Assembly (NCBI RefSeq): GCF_013416775.1
Contig: NZ_SZVI01000013.1
Location: 558,001 to 622,000, forward strand
Length of the DNA stretch: 64,000 bases
DNA from: Rhodoferax sp. BLA1
GTDB lineage: Bacteria; Pseudomonadota; Gammaproteobacteria; Burkholderiales; Burkholderiaceae_C
Direction: 5' to 3'
Shown: positions 8,115 through 18,814 of the stretch, piece after piece
Position numbering within the stretch: position 1 is the stretch's first letter
Layout: each line of letters begins with the position of its first letter
Made by a program: the position numbers and the translations under genes
Notes under the pieces: generated by a model
Databases searched by the model: none
What the model saw: only the letters and a program-made list of their open reading frames with translations
Told to the model about the DNA's origin: nothing

Positions 8115-9017
8115 TCAGGCGGTGATGATCCAACCTTCCAGCGGGTCCATGTTGGCGGGTAAACCATAAGCGCTGTCACCTGCATCAAACCGGGCTTGCG
8201 CCCAGGCGGCTTGGATCAGGCACAACACCGCATCGAGTGCATCTCCCCGTGCATCGTCCACCAGGACATCGTGCTGGGCGTGGCTCAGTTTCAGGCGCAG
8301 CCCGAGGCGGGTGTTGCCTTGCTCCAGCGCGGTGAGCAAGTCCTTGCGGGCAATCAGGCGCTCAGGGGTCTGGTGTGCTTTGTCATCACTTTTGTAACTG
8401 CGCCGACCCAACACCTCACGCGCCAGCAAGCCAGGATAGGCCTCCAACGCGATGCGCGGTGTTGACTCGCCCGGTGCGCTGCCCAATGCGTAAGACAGGC
8501 CCGGCAAGCGCACACCGGCTTGCAGCAACAAGGGCACCCCCGCATGCAGCATGAAGGCCACGGGCGGGTTCACCCACTTCATGCTGGGACTGCTGCCCGC
8601 CAGAAAATCGGTGGCGCGGTGTGCAAATTTGCCACCCACTGGGCGTTCACGACAGAACGCAGCAAAGCTCGCCCGGATCTGCTCCCGGCTGAGCGACTGG
8701 TAATGCGTGATACAGGCCAGCCAGTCGGTCGGCCAGCCCAGTGTCTGCACCAACTCACGCGGCAGACCAAACGGCAGATCGAACCCGCCCAACCAGGGGC
8801 CGCTTTGTTGCAGCCAGTCGGCAAAGGCCGGAAGGCTCTCGAGTTGCACCAATTTTGATAGCACAACTCGACCACGGGATAAGGACCCAAGGGCGATAAC
8901 AATAGGTTTTTTGCGGCTGGGGGCGCTGGAAAAATCGCAGCCCAGCAAGACCGGGCTCAGGCCAGCCGCTGGCAGCAATGCGGTGGACAAACCGGGAAAG
9001 CGATCAGGCCCGACCAA
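8115..9017 (-). CDS. DUF429-domain protein
   Basis: About 300 residues. The start of the domain, LLGCDFSSAPSRKKP, and the segments FDLPFGLPRE and DALDAVLCLIQAAWA match what I recall of DUF429, a family with an RNase H-like fold and predicted nuclease activity but no settled function. The frame opens with a TTG at 9017 that overlaps the end of the BLUF gene by 14 bases; a start closer to LLGCDF is possible. Likely translationally coupled to the BLUF gene. Confidence 0.7.
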   Translation of the reverse strand: MVGPDRFPGLSTALLPAAGLSPVLLGCDFSSAPSRKKPIVIALGSLSRGRVVLSKLVQLESLPAFADWLQQSGPWLGGFDLPFGLPRELVQTLGWPTDWLACITHYQSLSREQIRASFAAFCRERPVGGKFAHRATDFLAGSSPSMKWVNPPVAFMLHAGVPLLLQAGVRLPGLSYALGSAPGESTPRIALEAYPGLLAREVLGRRSYKSDDKAHQTPERLIARKDLLTALEQGNTRLGLRLKLSHAQHDVLVDDARGDALDAVLCLIQAAWAQARFDAGDSAYGLPANMDPLEGWIITA

Positions 9018-9426
9018 TCACCGAGGCGGTGACCATCAACTCTTCGAGCAAGGCCATCGACACTTTGCCCGAGGCGGAATACGGGTCCAGCTCGGGTTTT
9101 TCAGCGTATTTGAGCAGGATCGAGGCATTGATACGCGTCATGTTGACCTCACCCATGGTCCAGCCCGCAAAACGCCGCTCGGTGATTTCTTCGTAGTGCA
9201 GCAACACCACGTCCTTGTGGCGGGCATCACGCTGGATCTGGTTGTAGAGCTGGCTGATGGCCATGCGCCCACCTTCAATCACCTGCAAAAAAATACCGCT
9301 GCCGTAACACAAGACACCGGTGACACCGCTGTTGGGGTTGCGGCTGCGGCATTCGTGCAGGATAGCGTCGATGGTTTCGGGGCAGGCATCCACCGCCCGG
9401 CTGGCGTAAAGCAAACGTACCAACAT
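9004..9426 (-). CDS. BLUF-domain blue-light sensor protein
   Basis: 140 residues. The N-terminal 95 or so residues form a BLUF domain: LLYASRA with the flavin-contacting Tyr near residue 7, NPNSGVTG, the YGSGIFLQVIEG segment with the conserved Gln, and RFAGWTMG. BLUF domains bind FAD and switch hydrogen bonding at the Tyr/Gln pair in blue light. The C-terminal 45 residues are the usual short helical cap with no output domain. The gene begins 2 bases after the folE stop, so it is probably co-translated with GTP cyclohydrolase I. Confidence 0.9.
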   Translation of the reverse strand: MLVRLLYASRAVDACPETIDAILHECRSRNPNSGVTGVLCYGSGIFLQVIEGGRMAISQLYNQIQRDARHKDVVLLHYEEITERRFAGWTMGEVNMTRINASILLKYAEKPELDPYSASGKVSMALLEELMVTASVIGRA

Positions 9427-9428
9427 GA

Positions 9429-10139
9429 TCAGCCTTTCTGGGGAATCAATGACAGAAATTCGCGGCGCAAGTTGGCATCCTTGAGAAAACTGCCACGCAT
9501 GACCGAGTTGATCATCTTGCTGTCCACGTCTTTGACACCGCGCCAGCTCATGCAAAAGTGGCTGGCTTCCATGACGATGGCCAGACCATCGGGTTGGGTT
9601 TTGCGCTGGATCAGGTCGGCCAGTTGCACCACCGCCTCCTCCTGGATCTGCGGGCGCCCCATCACCCATTCGGCCAGCCGGGCGTATTTGGACAGGCCAA
9701 TCACATTGGTGTGTTCATTGGGCAGCACACCAATCCAGATCTTGCCCATGATCGGGCAAAAGTGGTGGCTGCAAGCGCTGCGCACGGTGATCGGGCCCAC
9801 AATCATCAGCTCGTTGAGGTGTTCGGCGTTGGGGAATTCGGTGATCGTCGGGGCCTGGACATAACGTCCCTGAAACACCTCCTTGAGGTACATCTTGGCG
9901 ACGCGCCGGGCGGTTTTGTCGGTGTTGTGGTCGTGCTCGGTGTCGATCACCAGGCTGCCGAGCACACCCTTCATCTTTTCTTCAACCTCATCGAGCAGCA
10001 GCTCCAGCTCACCGGGCTGGATGAACTCGGCAATGTTGTCGTTGGCGTGGAAACGTTTGCGTGCGGCCAGAATGCGCTCGCGGATTTTGACGGATACCGG
10101 GGTGCCTTCGTCGGCGTCAACAGGATTCATGAGTTTCAT
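9429..10139 (-). CDS. folE: GTP cyclohydrolase I
   Basis: 236 residues. The core has RVAKMYLKEVF, CSHHFCP with zinc-binding Cys and His, IGLSKYARL and the later HFCMSWRG motif with the third zinc ligand. It makes 7,8-dihydroneopterin triphosphate, the first step to folate and tetrahydropterins. The start is probably the ATG at 10139; an in-frame TTG at 10148 and an ATG at 10130 are alternatives, none with a strong ribosome-binding site. It is upstream of, and nearly touches, the BLUF gene. nudB, the next pathway step, lies 2 kb away on the same strand. Confidence 0.95.
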   Translation of the reverse strand: MKLMNPVDADEGTPVSVKIRERILAARKRFHANDNIAEFIQPGELELLLDEVEEKMKGVLGSLVIDTEHDHNTDKTARRVAKMYLKEVFQGRYVQAPTITEFPNAEHLNELMIVGPITVRSACSHHFCPIMGKIWIGVLPNEHTNVIGLSKYARLAEWVMGRPQIQEEAVVQLADLIQRKTQPDGLAIVMEASHFCMSWRGVKDVDSKMINSVMRGSFLKDANLRREFLSLIPQKG

Positions 10140-10192
10140 GGTGGTCAATTGATTGACTGATGATGGTATCAGTCTTTCATTTTAAGGGTTAT

Positions 10193-10236
10193 TGGGCTCT
10201 AGCCCTTTTCCATAAAGGGCATATTGCTATCAATTT
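10193..10236 (-). repeat. Dispersed repeat copy at the 3' end of clsB
   Basis: Minus strand: ATTGATAGCAATATGCCCTT then TATGGAAAAGGGCTAGAGCCC. GCCCTTT...AAAGGGC can pair as a hairpin. It overlaps the clsB stop codon and could end that transcript. Confidence 0.8.
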
Positions 10237-11434
10237 AGTATCTCTTGCCAGTCAGTAAAAGTAATGCATGCATCACCAGCAAAGCCACCCTATCCAGCAG
10301 CTTCTGGCCCAGTGAACGCTGCGCATGCTGGTGGGTGTCGAGCCGCACCGCGTGCTGCGTCAACGCCTGCTCCAAGACATGGCTTAACGTGCTGGCAAAG
10401 GTGGCATCGTTGACCACCACATTGGCTTCGCGCGCCAGCAACAGGCTCAACGGATCAATGTTGGATGAGCCCACCGTGGCCCAGCGCCCGTCCACAACCG
10501 CCACCTTGGCATGTAAAAAACTGCTTTGGTACTCATAAATCTCCACGCCCCCTGCCAACAATACACCGTACAGGGCGCGCGTGCCATGGTAAGACATGAA
10601 ATAGTCGTAGCGGCCTTGTAACAGCAGGCGCACCCGAACCCCGCGTTGTGCGGCATTCACCAAACTGCGGCGGATTTTGCGACTCGGTAAAAAATAGGCG
10701 TTGGCCAAAATGATGTCTTTGCGTGCTTCACCGAGCGCCTGACTGTAGGTCCGCTCGATGCGTGCGCGAAAACGCACGTTGTCACGCAACACCAGTTGCG
10801 CCAGCGCGCCCCGGCCTTTGGCTAGCGACTGGCTGGGGATGGGTTCCTCGTGCACCGCCTGCTGCAGGGCCTGCCAGGCACCCGCCCAGTCCACCTGCTG
10901 GGCACTGCGCACCATCTGGCGGCGCCACCAGAACTGGGCCATGGCGGCATGGGTGTCACGCACCAGCGGGCCGGTGATACGTACCATGAAATCAAAGCGC
11001 GGCGCCTCCAGCGGGCCGTAGTGCGGGTCCCACCAGTCATCCAGGATATTGATGCCACCACAATACGCCAGCTTGCCATCCACCACACACAGCTTGCGGT
11101 GTAGTCGGCGCCAGCGGCTGGGCCGCAGCAGCCCAAAGGTGCCCAATGGCGCAAAAATCAGCCAGTGCACACCAGCCGCGTCAAAACGCTGGGGCCAGGG
11201 TTCAGGCAACGCAGGCGTGCCAACACCGTCCATCACCAGGTACACCTGCACCCCACGTTGGGCGGCATTCTCCAGCGCCTGTGCCACCCGCTCGCCGCTG
11301 CCATACACCTGAAAGATATAGGTCTCCAGCCGCACCTCGTGAGTGGCGGCATCAATGTCAGCCACCAAAGCATCAAAAAAAGCCTGAGCGCCCTGCAACA
11401 GGGTCAGTTGGTGACCCGCCGTGTACTCAGGCAT
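10235..11434 (-). CDS. clsB: Cardiolipin synthase B-type phospholipase D protein
   Basis: 399 residues with two HKD motifs: H112-x-K114-x4-D119 (LHRKLCVVDG) and H308-x-K310-x4-D315 (LHAKVAVVDG). It lacks N-terminal membrane helices, which fits the ClsB subgroup rather than ClsA. ClsB condenses phosphatidyl groups to cardiolipin at the inner membrane. It starts 9 bases after the EEP-family nuclease/phosphatase gene, as ymdB/ybhP-clsB pairs do elsewhere. The C-terminus ends in a hydrophobic LLVMHALLLLTG segment whose last codons run into the dispersed repeat. Confidence 0.9.
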   Translation of the reverse strand: MPEYTAGHQLTLLQGAQAFFDALVADIDAATHEVRLETYIFQVYGSGERVAQALENAAQRGVQVYLVMDGVGTPALPEPWPQRFDAAGVHWLIFAPLGTFGLLRPSRWRRLHRKLCVVDGKLAYCGGINILDDWWDPHYGPLEAPRFDFMVRITGPLVRDTHAAMAQFWWRRQMVRSAQQVDWAGAWQALQQAVHEEPIPSQSLAKGRGALAQLVLRDNVRFRARIERTYSQALGEARKDIILANAYFLPSRKIRRSLVNAAQRGVRVRLLLQGRYDYFMSYHGTRALYGVLLAGGVEIYEYQSSFLHAKVAVVDGRWATVGSSNIDPLSLLLAREANVVVNDATFASTLSHVLEQALTQHAVRLDTHQHAQRSLGQKLLDRVALLVMHALLLLTGKRY

Positions 11435-11443
11435 GCACGAACC

Positions 11444-12190
11444 TCATGCGCCCATCTCAAATTCGGCGATCAGCGGCAAATGGTCTGACATGCGCCACCA
11501 GGCGCGGCCTTGGGGAGCTGCCAGGCTGATCGGTTGTAGACCCCGCGAAAACACATGGTCCAGCTGGGCCAGCGGCAAACGTGCGGGAAAGGTCGGCTGC
11601 GCTGGACCGGCCCAACACTGCAAGCCCATGCTGGCGAACGCGGCACCCAGTCGCCAGCCACCTTCGTTGAAATCCCCCGCAATCAGCAAAGGTGCGTCAG
11701 CGGGTATTTCGCGCTGCACAAAACGCTGGAGCTGGGCCACCTGGCGCACCCGACTGGCACGCACCAGACCCAGATGCACCACCAGCACGTGCAGGCTGCG
11801 GCCGTGGATCAGCAACTCCACATGCAACAGACCACGCTGTTCAAAACGGTGGTCACTCATGTCCTCATGCTGGTGGGTCACCACCGGCCAGCGCGACAGC
11901 AGCGCGTTGCCATGTTCACCATGCCGGGTGATGGCATTGGTCCGGTACACCGAGCTGTAACCCGGCGGTGCCAGAAAATCGGCCTGCCCACCGGCCGGCC
12001 AATGTTGGAAACGCTTTTCTTCACGTCGGTTGATGTGGCGCACCTCCTGCAGGCACACCACATCGGCGTCGAGCACCTGCACCGCATCGGCCAGGTTGTG
12101 GATCTCCAGGCGACGTGTGGGCCCGAGCCCCTGCACACCTTTGTGGATGTTGTAGGTCACCACACGGATGGTTTGGGGGGAATGGCTCAT
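11444..12190 (-). CDS. Endonuclease/exonuclease/phosphatase (EEP) family protein, YbhP-like
   Basis: 248 residues. EEP signatures are VVTYNIHKG, CLQEVRH, VVHLGL, IAGDFNEG and a final SDHLPLIAEF, giving the metal-binding Asn, Glu, Asp and His residues. The true target (nucleic acid or phospholipid headgroup) is unknown; YbhP sits beside clsB in E. coli as this gene does here. The ATG at 12190 overlaps the nudB stop by 4 bases (ATGA), which decides the start against the longer open frame. Confidence 0.88.
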   Translation of the reverse strand: MSHSPQTIRVVTYNIHKGVQGLGPTRRLEIHNLADAVQVLDADVVCLQEVRHINRREEKRFQHWPAGGQADFLAPPGYSSVYRTNAITRHGEHGNALLSRWPVVTHQHEDMSDHRFEQRGLLHVELLIHGRSLHVLVVHLGLVRASRVRQVAQLQRFVQREIPADAPLLIAGDFNEGGWRLGAAFASMGLQCWAGPAQPTFPARLPLAQLDHVFSRGLQPISLAAPQGRAWWRMSDHLPLIAEFEMGA

Positions 12191-12663
12191 GACACCACCC
12201 CGCGTCTGGCCAGGCGCGGCAACATCAGACAGGCTTCGGCATTGGAGGGTGAAAAACAACGTTCAGCCGCTTGGGCATAAGGCAACCACTGGTAGTGGGT
12301 GTGTTCACCGGGGTTCAGTCGCACAGGGCTGTTGGCAGGCACTTCCAGACCAAACAGATGCTCGGTATTGAACACCACCCCTGGCGCGTAACGGTGACGC
12401 CAGCGTGGGTAAATCTCATAAACGTTCTGTAGCCCCCAGTCGTGCAAATGGGGCTGCAAAGCTGCACCCTCGCGGCAATCCAGCGCGGTTTCCTCAAACA
12501 CCTCACGCCGGGCGGTCTGCTCAAAGCTCTCGTCCACATGGTCTTTGCTGCCAGTGACCGATTGCCAGAAATCAGCCACATCCGCACGTTGGATCAGCAA
12601 CACATCCAGCGCCGGGGTGTAAATCACCACCAGCACGGACTCAGGAAGTTTGAACGCAGTCAT
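12187..12663 (-). CDS. nudB: Dihydroneopterin triphosphate diphosphatase (Nudix)
   Basis: 158 residues with a complete Nudix box: G-x5-E-x7-REVxEET (from GSKDHVDE to REVFEETA). Together with its place next to aspS this matches NudB, which removes pyrophosphate from the folE product in folate synthesis. The start is the ATG at 12663. Its stop overlaps the start of the EEP gene. It lies 71 bases after the aspS stop with a strong terminator hairpin between, so it may have its own promoter or depend on read-through. Confidence 0.88.
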   Translation of the reverse strand: MTAFKLPESVLVVIYTPALDVLLIQRADVADFWQSVTGSKDHVDESFEQTARREVFEETALDCREGAALQPHLHDWGLQNVYEIYPRWRHRYAPGVVFNTEHLFGLEVPANSPVRLNPGEHTHYQWLPYAQAAERCFSPSNAEACLMLPRLARRGVVS

Positions 12664-12678
12664 GGTTTCCAAAAAACA

Positions 12679-12704
12679 AAAGGGCGCTCCCAGGAGCGCC
12701 CTTT
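12679..12704 (-). terminator. Rho-independent terminator after aspS
   Basis: A 12-bp stem AAAGGGCGCTCC/GGAGCGCCCTTT with a tiny loop. On the minus strand it is followed by TTTTGTTTTTT, the expected U-run, directly downstream of the aspS stop at 12735. Confidence 0.9.
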
Positions 12705-12734
12705 GATTCTGCCTGAAGCGGCAGAGACCCGGTA

Positions 12735-14549
<1,815 letters not shown>

Positions 14550-14564
14550 AAACAGCTTTCAAAA

Positions 14565-14582
14565 GTCACCCCAACGGGTGAC
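14565..14582 (-). terminator. Small hairpin between DUF502 gene and aspS
   Basis: GTCACCC and GGGTGAC pair across a 4-base loop. On the minus strand TTTTG follows. The stem is only 7 bp, so it is a weak terminator or attenuator at best, sitting 15 bases upstream of the aspS start. Confidence 0.4.
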
Positions 14583-14597
14583 AAGGTTGTCAAAAAA

Positions 14598-15239
14598 CTA
14601 GGGGTGGGTGGTCGGCGTTGTCACGCCGGGCGCCACCGAGCCCATCGAAATCACATAGGTCAGGGCCTCATCCACACTCATCTTGAGCTCGATCACATCA
14701 GAGCGCGGCAACATCAGGAAAAAACCGCTGGTTGGATTCGGCGTGGTCGGCACATACACGCTGACAAAATCATCACCCAGGTGGCTGGCGACCTCACCGC
14801 TCGGGGAGCCGGTCTGAAACGCAATGGTCCAGCTGCCAGCACGCGGGTACTGCACCAGCAAGGCGGTGCGAAAAGCGTTGCCATTGCTGGAGAACAAGGT
14901 GTCAGACACCTTCTTGACACTGTTGTAGATCGATTTAAAAACCGGGATGCGGGTCAACAAACGCTCCCACTGCCCCAGCCACCAGCGCCCCGCCACATTC
15001 GACACCATGGCGCCGGTCAACAACAGACCGGCAAACACCAGCACCGGACCCAGGCCGGGAATATGCTTGAGCTGCTCCCAGAACGCGGTATCGGTTTCAG
15101 GCGAAATGGCCTGAAGCCCCGTCACCACCCCCTGAAAAACGCCGTCGAGCAAACCCATCAGCCACAACAGCACCCAGATGGTCACCGCCAGCGGCAACCA
15201 CACCAACAAACCAGTGAGCAGGTATTTTTTAAACGACAC
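14598..15239 (-). CDS. DUF502 family inner-membrane protein
   Basis: About 213 residues. Two strong transmembrane helices lie near the N-terminus (YLLTGLLVWLPLAVTIWVLL and a second around LGPVLVFAGLLLTG), followed by a soluble domain with IPVFKSIYNSVKKV, QYPRAGSWTIAF and VFVPTTPNP-like segments that mark DUF502. Function unknown. The start is probably the GTG at 15239 (VSFKKYLLTG), since upstream codons overlap fmdB. It lies 19 bases after the fmdB-like gene and just before aspS, a conserved order in betaproteobacteria. Confidence 0.85.
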   Translation of the reverse strand: MSFKKYLLTGLLVWLPLAVTIWVLLWLMGLLDGVFQGVVTGLQAISPETDTAFWEQLKHIPGLGPVLVFAGLLLTGAMVSNVAGRWWLGQWERLLTRIPVFKSIYNSVKKVSDTLFSSNGNAFRTALLVQYPRAGSWTIAFQTGSPSGEVASHLGDDFVSVYVPTTPNPTSGFFLMLPRSDVIELKMSVDEALTYVISMGSVAPGVTTPTTHP

Positions 15240-15258
15240 GTTGACTTTCAGTAAGGAA

Positions 15259-15579
15259 TCAGCTGTGGCAAGCACAACCACCGGCACAGCCCGCAGCCGG
15301 GGCCGCCGCTGTCTCGGTCGTGGCAGCAGCCGGGGTGCTGGCAGGCGCAGCTGCCGCATCACCCGCAGCTGCTGGTGCAGCCACAGCGGCGCCGCTGCCA
15401 CCCTTGAAATCGGTGGCATACCAGCCCGAGCCCTTGAGCTGGAAGCCAGCGGCCGTCACTTGTTTGGAAAAGCTGGTTTTGCCGCAGTGCGGGCACTCAG
15501 TGAGCAGAGGATCAGACACTTTCTGCAACACATCCTTGGCAAACCCGCAGGAATCACATTTATAGGCATAAATCGGCAT
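15259..15579 (-). CDS. FmdB-family zinc-ribbon protein
   Basis: 106 residues. It begins MPIYAYKCDSCG with CxxC, followed by CPHCG, forming the FmdB/CxxC_CXXC_SSSS zinc ribbon of about 42 residues. GWYATDFK then leads into an Ala/Pro-rich low-complexity linker and a Cys-rich end (GCAGGCACHS). The family is a putative regulatory or nucleic-acid-binding ribbon of unsettled function. The start is the ATG at 15579; the frame is open to 15609. Confidence 0.9.
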   Translation of the reverse strand: MPIYAYKCDSCGFAKDVLQKVSDPLLTECPHCGKTSFSKQVTAAGFQLKGSGWYATDFKGGSGAAVAAPAAAGDAAAAPASTPAAATTETAAAPAAGCAGGCACHS

Positions 15580-15633
15580 GGTGTTCAGACCTCCGGAAAA
15601 GAGTCGCAAAGCCTGTCATTATAAAGTGGCAGC

Positions 15634-17199
15634 CTAAAACACCCGCACCCGAACCAACACCTGCATCACCACCAAGCCCAGGATGAAACCAACACCACCA
15701 TAAACCAGGGTGGACAGCAGGCGATTGGTCTTTTTCTGCTCCAGCAACAGCGCCTGCACATCCTCACCCCGGCCACGTGTGTTGGTCTGCAGGAAGTCGA
15801 CCAGCAAACGCGGCAATTCGGGCAACAGCTTGGCATACAGCGGCCCCTCGTTGCGCAGTTGCTCAAACAGTTTCTTCGGCCCCACCTGGTCCAGCATCCA
15901 CTTCTCAAGGAACGGTTTGGCGGTATTCCAGAGGTCCAGATCCGGGTCCAACTGGCGCCCCAGACCCTCGATATTGAGCAATGTCTTTTGCAACAACACC
16001 AGCTGCGGCTGGATCTCGACCTGGAAACGACGGGAGGTCTGGAACAGACGCATCAACAAGAAGCCCAGAGAAATCTCTTTGAGCGGCCGGTCAAAATACG
16101 GCTCACACACCGAGCGGATGGCAGACTCCAGCTCATCCACCCGGGTCGACTCGGGCACCCAGCCGGACTCGATGTGTAACTCGGCCACCCGTTTGTAATC
16201 ACGCCTGAAAAATGCGGTGAAGTTCTGCGCCAGGTATTCTTTGTCGGTCTCGGTCAAGGTGCCCACAATGCCGAAGTCCAGCGAGATATACCGGCCAAAG
16301 GTGGCGGGCTCCAGGCTCACCTGGATGTTGCCCGGATGCATATCGGCATGGAAGAAGCCGTCACGAAACACCTGGGTGAAAAAGATCGTCACCCCGTCCC
16401 GCGCCAGTTTGGGAATATCCACACCCGCCGCACGCAGCCGCTCGACCTGGTTGATCGGCACACCCTTCATGCGCTCCATCACCATCACGTCGGGCATGCA
16501 GTAGTCCCAGAACATTTCCGGGATCAGCACCAGATCCAGATCAGCCATGTTACGGCGCAACTGGGCCGCGCTGGAGGCCTCACGCACCAGATCCAGCTCG
16601 TCGTGCAGGTACTTGTCGAATTCGGCCACCACCTCGCGCGGTTTGAGGCGTTTGCCATCGTCAGACAGGTTGTCCACCCAGCCGGCCATCATGCGCATCA
16701 GGTCCAGATCTTTGTCGATCACCGTCAGCATGCCCGGGCGCAGCACCTTGACCGCCACATCTCGCTGGCGACCATCGCGGTCGCGAATGACGGCAAAGTG
16801 CACCTGGGCAATCGAGGCACTGGCAATCGGCTCACGCTCGAACGAAACAAAAATGTCTTCCAGTTTTTTCTTGAAGGCCTTTTCGATGATGGCCACCGCC
16901 ACGCCACTCGGGAAGGGTGGAACACGGTCCTGCAGCTTGGCCAGCTCGTCGGCGATATCGACTGGCAGCAGGTCGCGCCGGGTGGACATCACCTGACCAA
17001 ACTTGACAAAAATGGGGCCCAGGCTCTCGAGCGCCTGGCGAATGCGCTGGCCACGCGGGGCGCTTAAATCGCGCCCCCAGGACAGGGTACGGGCCAGCCG
17101 CTTGAGCCAAGGGGCCTTCTGGCTGGACAACACCAGTTCATCCAAGCCGTGCCGCAACAGCACCCACAGGATAAAAACACCGCGAATAAGACGCCTCAT
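15634..17199 (-). CDS. ubiB: UbiB ubiquinone-biosynthesis atypical kinase
   Basis: 521 residues. It has the ADCK/UbiB KxGQ motif (FVKFGQVMS), the Ala-rich loop ASIAQVH, the invariant KVLRPG Lys, HADMHPGN and LDFGIVG, and two C-terminal transmembrane helices (about 480-520). UbiB is a membrane-bound ATPase needed for coenzyme Q synthesis. The ATG at 17199 overlaps the ubiJ stop by 4 bases, which sets the start. The ubiE, ubiJ, ubiB set is on one strand, with a Tim44-like gene between ubiE and ubiJ. Confidence 0.95.
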   Translation of the reverse strand: MRRLIRGVFILWVLLRHGLDELVLSSQKAPWLKRLARTLSWGRDLSAPRGQRIRQALESLGPIFVKFGQVMSTRRDLLPVDIADELAKLQDRVPPFPSGVAVAIIEKAFKKKLEDIFVSFEREPIASASIAQVHFAVIRDRDGRQRDVAVKVLRPGMLTVIDKDLDLMRMMAGWVDNLSDDGKRLKPREVVAEFDKYLHDELDLVREASSAAQLRRNMADLDLVLIPEMFWDYCMPDVMVMERMKGVPINQVERLRAAGVDIPKLARDGVTIFFTQVFRDGFFHADMHPGNIQVSLEPATFGRYISLDFGIVGTLTETDKEYLAQNFTAFFRRDYKRVAELHIESGWVPESTRVDELESAIRSVCEPYFDRPLKEISLGFLLMRLFQTSRRFQVEIQPQLVLLQKTLLNIEGLGRQLDPDLDLWNTAKPFLEKWMLDQVGPKKLFEQLRNEGPLYAKLLPELPRLLVDFLQTNTRGRGEDVQALLLEQKKTNRLLSTLVYGGVGFILGLVVMQVLVRVRVF

Positions 17200-17747
17200 C
17201 GGGCTGCTTGACCAGGAACGAGGGTCGATGACTTGGCTACAAATTGACGCACAGCCATCACCAGGTTCATGCCCCACTGGCACATCACACGCGCCGGTAC
17301 GTCACCCAGGATACGTGCCAGATCTTCCTCGATGTCCCAGCGCACATGTTCGGTGAGCCAGTTGACCTCGGCCGCCAGTTGCACATCACCCTCGATGCGC
17401 ACCGCTGGCTTGTCACCCCGCAAAACACCCTGAACCAAACTCAAGGGTGACTCGTCGGTGGCAGTCAGGACCAGATCAGCGGCTGCATGGGCTGGTGCCA
17501 GATCCAGCAAACCCGCAGGTGTCGCCTGCAACTTGAAGGAAAAATGACGCCATTGCACCAACACCACACGGCCTTTTTGGCGAACCAACCGGGCGGTGGC
17601 TTCACTTTCCTGCATCAACACATGGTTGAGCAGCAAAACAATGCGATGCTGTGCCTCGGAAACGGCCCACTCGGGGGCTTGCAGTTTGGGGAGGGGAAGG
17701 TGCGGGAGGAGACCCTCCAGCCAAGAAAAAGGGGACTGTGTTGCCAT
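17196..17747 (-). CDS. ubiJ: UbiJ accessory factor (SCP2-like domain)
   Basis: 183 residues. An SCP2-like lipid-binding fold is suggested by the [17 protein letters not shown] and [16 protein letters not shown] segments, the latter typical of UbiJ. UbiJ supports the hydroxylation complex of ubiquinone synthesis, binding lipid intermediates. It overlaps ubiB by 4 bases and follows the Tim44-like gene by 36 bases. Its ATG lies in the loop of a 7-bp inverted repeat whose stem includes the likely ribosome-binding site. Confidence 0.88.
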   Translation of the reverse strand: MATQSPFSWLEGLLPHLPLPKLQAPEWAVSEAQHRIVLLLNHVLMQESEATARLVRQKGRVVLVQWRHFSFKLQATPAGLLDLAPAHAAADLVLTATDESPLSLVQGVLRGDKPAVRIEGDVQLAAEVNWLTEHVRWDIEEDLARILGDVPARVMCQWGMNLVMAVRQFVAKSSTLVPGQAAR

Positions 17748-17754
17748 AGTCCCC
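17731..17754 (-). promoter_or_regulatory. Hairpin enclosing the ubiJ start codon
   Basis: On the minus strand GGGGACT, then the 10-base loop ATGGCAACAC with the ubiJ ATG, then AGTCCCC. The stem is a perfect 7 bp and contains the GGGGA that would serve as ribosome-binding site. If it forms, it would hide the initiation site until a ribosome on the upstream gene, or a factor, opens it. Confidence 0.5.
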
Positions 17755-17783
17755 GATTATTCCTGAAATTTATGAAGCAACGG

Positions 17784-18773
17784 TTATTGCAGCGCTTGAA
17801 CCCCTGCCACCAACCAGCCGCTGGGGCCACTCTTGGACTTGGTCATGTTCCAGACTTCGCGAAACGGTGCAGGACCAGCTGATGGCTCCTCGCGGATCAT
17901 GCCGGAGAACTCGACGCTGGCCATGTAGTCACCACCCAGGTCTTCGATACCCAGCAGATGCGCTTCAATCATCACCACCTCAGTCAGGTTGACCGGACCG
18001 CCGGTGTGGGCCTCACGCTCGGCCAGTTGGGCCTGGATTTCCTTGAGCATGGTGTCGGTCATCATGACACGCAGGGCGGCCACGTCGGACTTGTCCCAGG
18101 CCGCTTGCAAAGACACAAAATTGGCCTTGGCAGAACGCAAGAAACCATCCACATCAAAACCAGCAGGAATACCCCAGGACTGGGAACCCGACAGGCCAGA
18201 GCCAATGATGGAACCACTTGCGCCACCGATACCGCCTGCCTTGTTGCTGTCAAAGGCAGTGGCTGTGCGTTCCCATGGACGGGCTGACGCATCGTTGCCC
18301 ACGTTTTCCGGACGGTAGCTGGCTGGTGTGGCAGTGTGACCGGATGCCCCGGCACCCTGGAACGCAAACGGAGAGGCACTCGGTGCCGCACTACGTGCTT
18401 TACGCGCACGCATCACATAACCGACCACCGCCATGATCACAAAAGCCAGCAGGGCAAACATCATGAACTGCGCCATTTCTTCACCCAAACCCAGCGAACT
18501 GGCCAACCAGGCCAAGCCCAAGCCCGCTGCCAAGCCGCCGAGCATCGCGCCCCAAGGCCGCTTGGGGGCAGCCGCTGCAGCAGCTGCGGGGTTTTTGACC
18601 GCTGAATTGGCCGCACCTTGGGTGGGCGCAGCTGCGGGCGGTGTGGCCTGGCGCTGCGTCACATTGCTGGATTGCTGTCCAAAAGACTTGCCACCCCCCA
18701 AGCGTTTGGCAGCTTCGGCCTGACCGGCAAAAAGTGCCATGCTCATTGTCAAAACCCAAAGCCACTTTTTCAT
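17784..18773 (-). CDS. Tim44-like domain membrane protein
   Basis: 329 residues. There is a signal peptide (MKKWLWVLTMSMALFAGQAEA), an Ala/Pro/Gln-rich stretch, two adjacent hydrophobic helices around residues 90-135, then a Gly/Ser-rich linker and a C-terminal Tim44-like domain (about 205-329; FLRSAKANFVSLQAAWDK, VSVEFSG-type strands). The bacterial role is unknown; the domain may bind lipid or membrane. The start has an excellent AGGAG site. It sits between ubiE and ubiJ. Confidence 0.87.
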   Translation of the reverse strand: MKKWLWVLTMSMALFAGQAEAAKRLGGGKSFGQQSSNVTQRQATPPAAAPTQGAANSAVKNPAAAAAAAPKRPWGAMLGGLAAGLGLAWLASSLGLGEEMAQFMMFALLAFVIMAVVGYVMRARKARSAAPSASPFAFQGAGASGHTATPASYRPENVGNDASARPWERTATAFDSNKAGGIGGASGSIIGSGLSGSQSWGIPAGFDVDGFLRSAKANFVSLQAAWDKSDVAALRVMMTDTMLKEIQAQLAEREAHTGGPVNLTEVVMIEAHLLGIEDLGGDYMASVEFSGMIREEPSAGPAPFREVWNMTKSKSGPSGWLVAGVQALQ

Positions 18774-18814
18774 AACATCTCCTGTTTTTACAAAATACGG
18801 TGCGTTGATTCGGG

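Noticed and set aside
8850..8920. Possible repeat copy inside the DUF429 gene
   Set aside because: Contains TTTTGATAGCACAACT, like the 5' block of the repeat, but no AAGGGCTAGAGG core; too weak to list.
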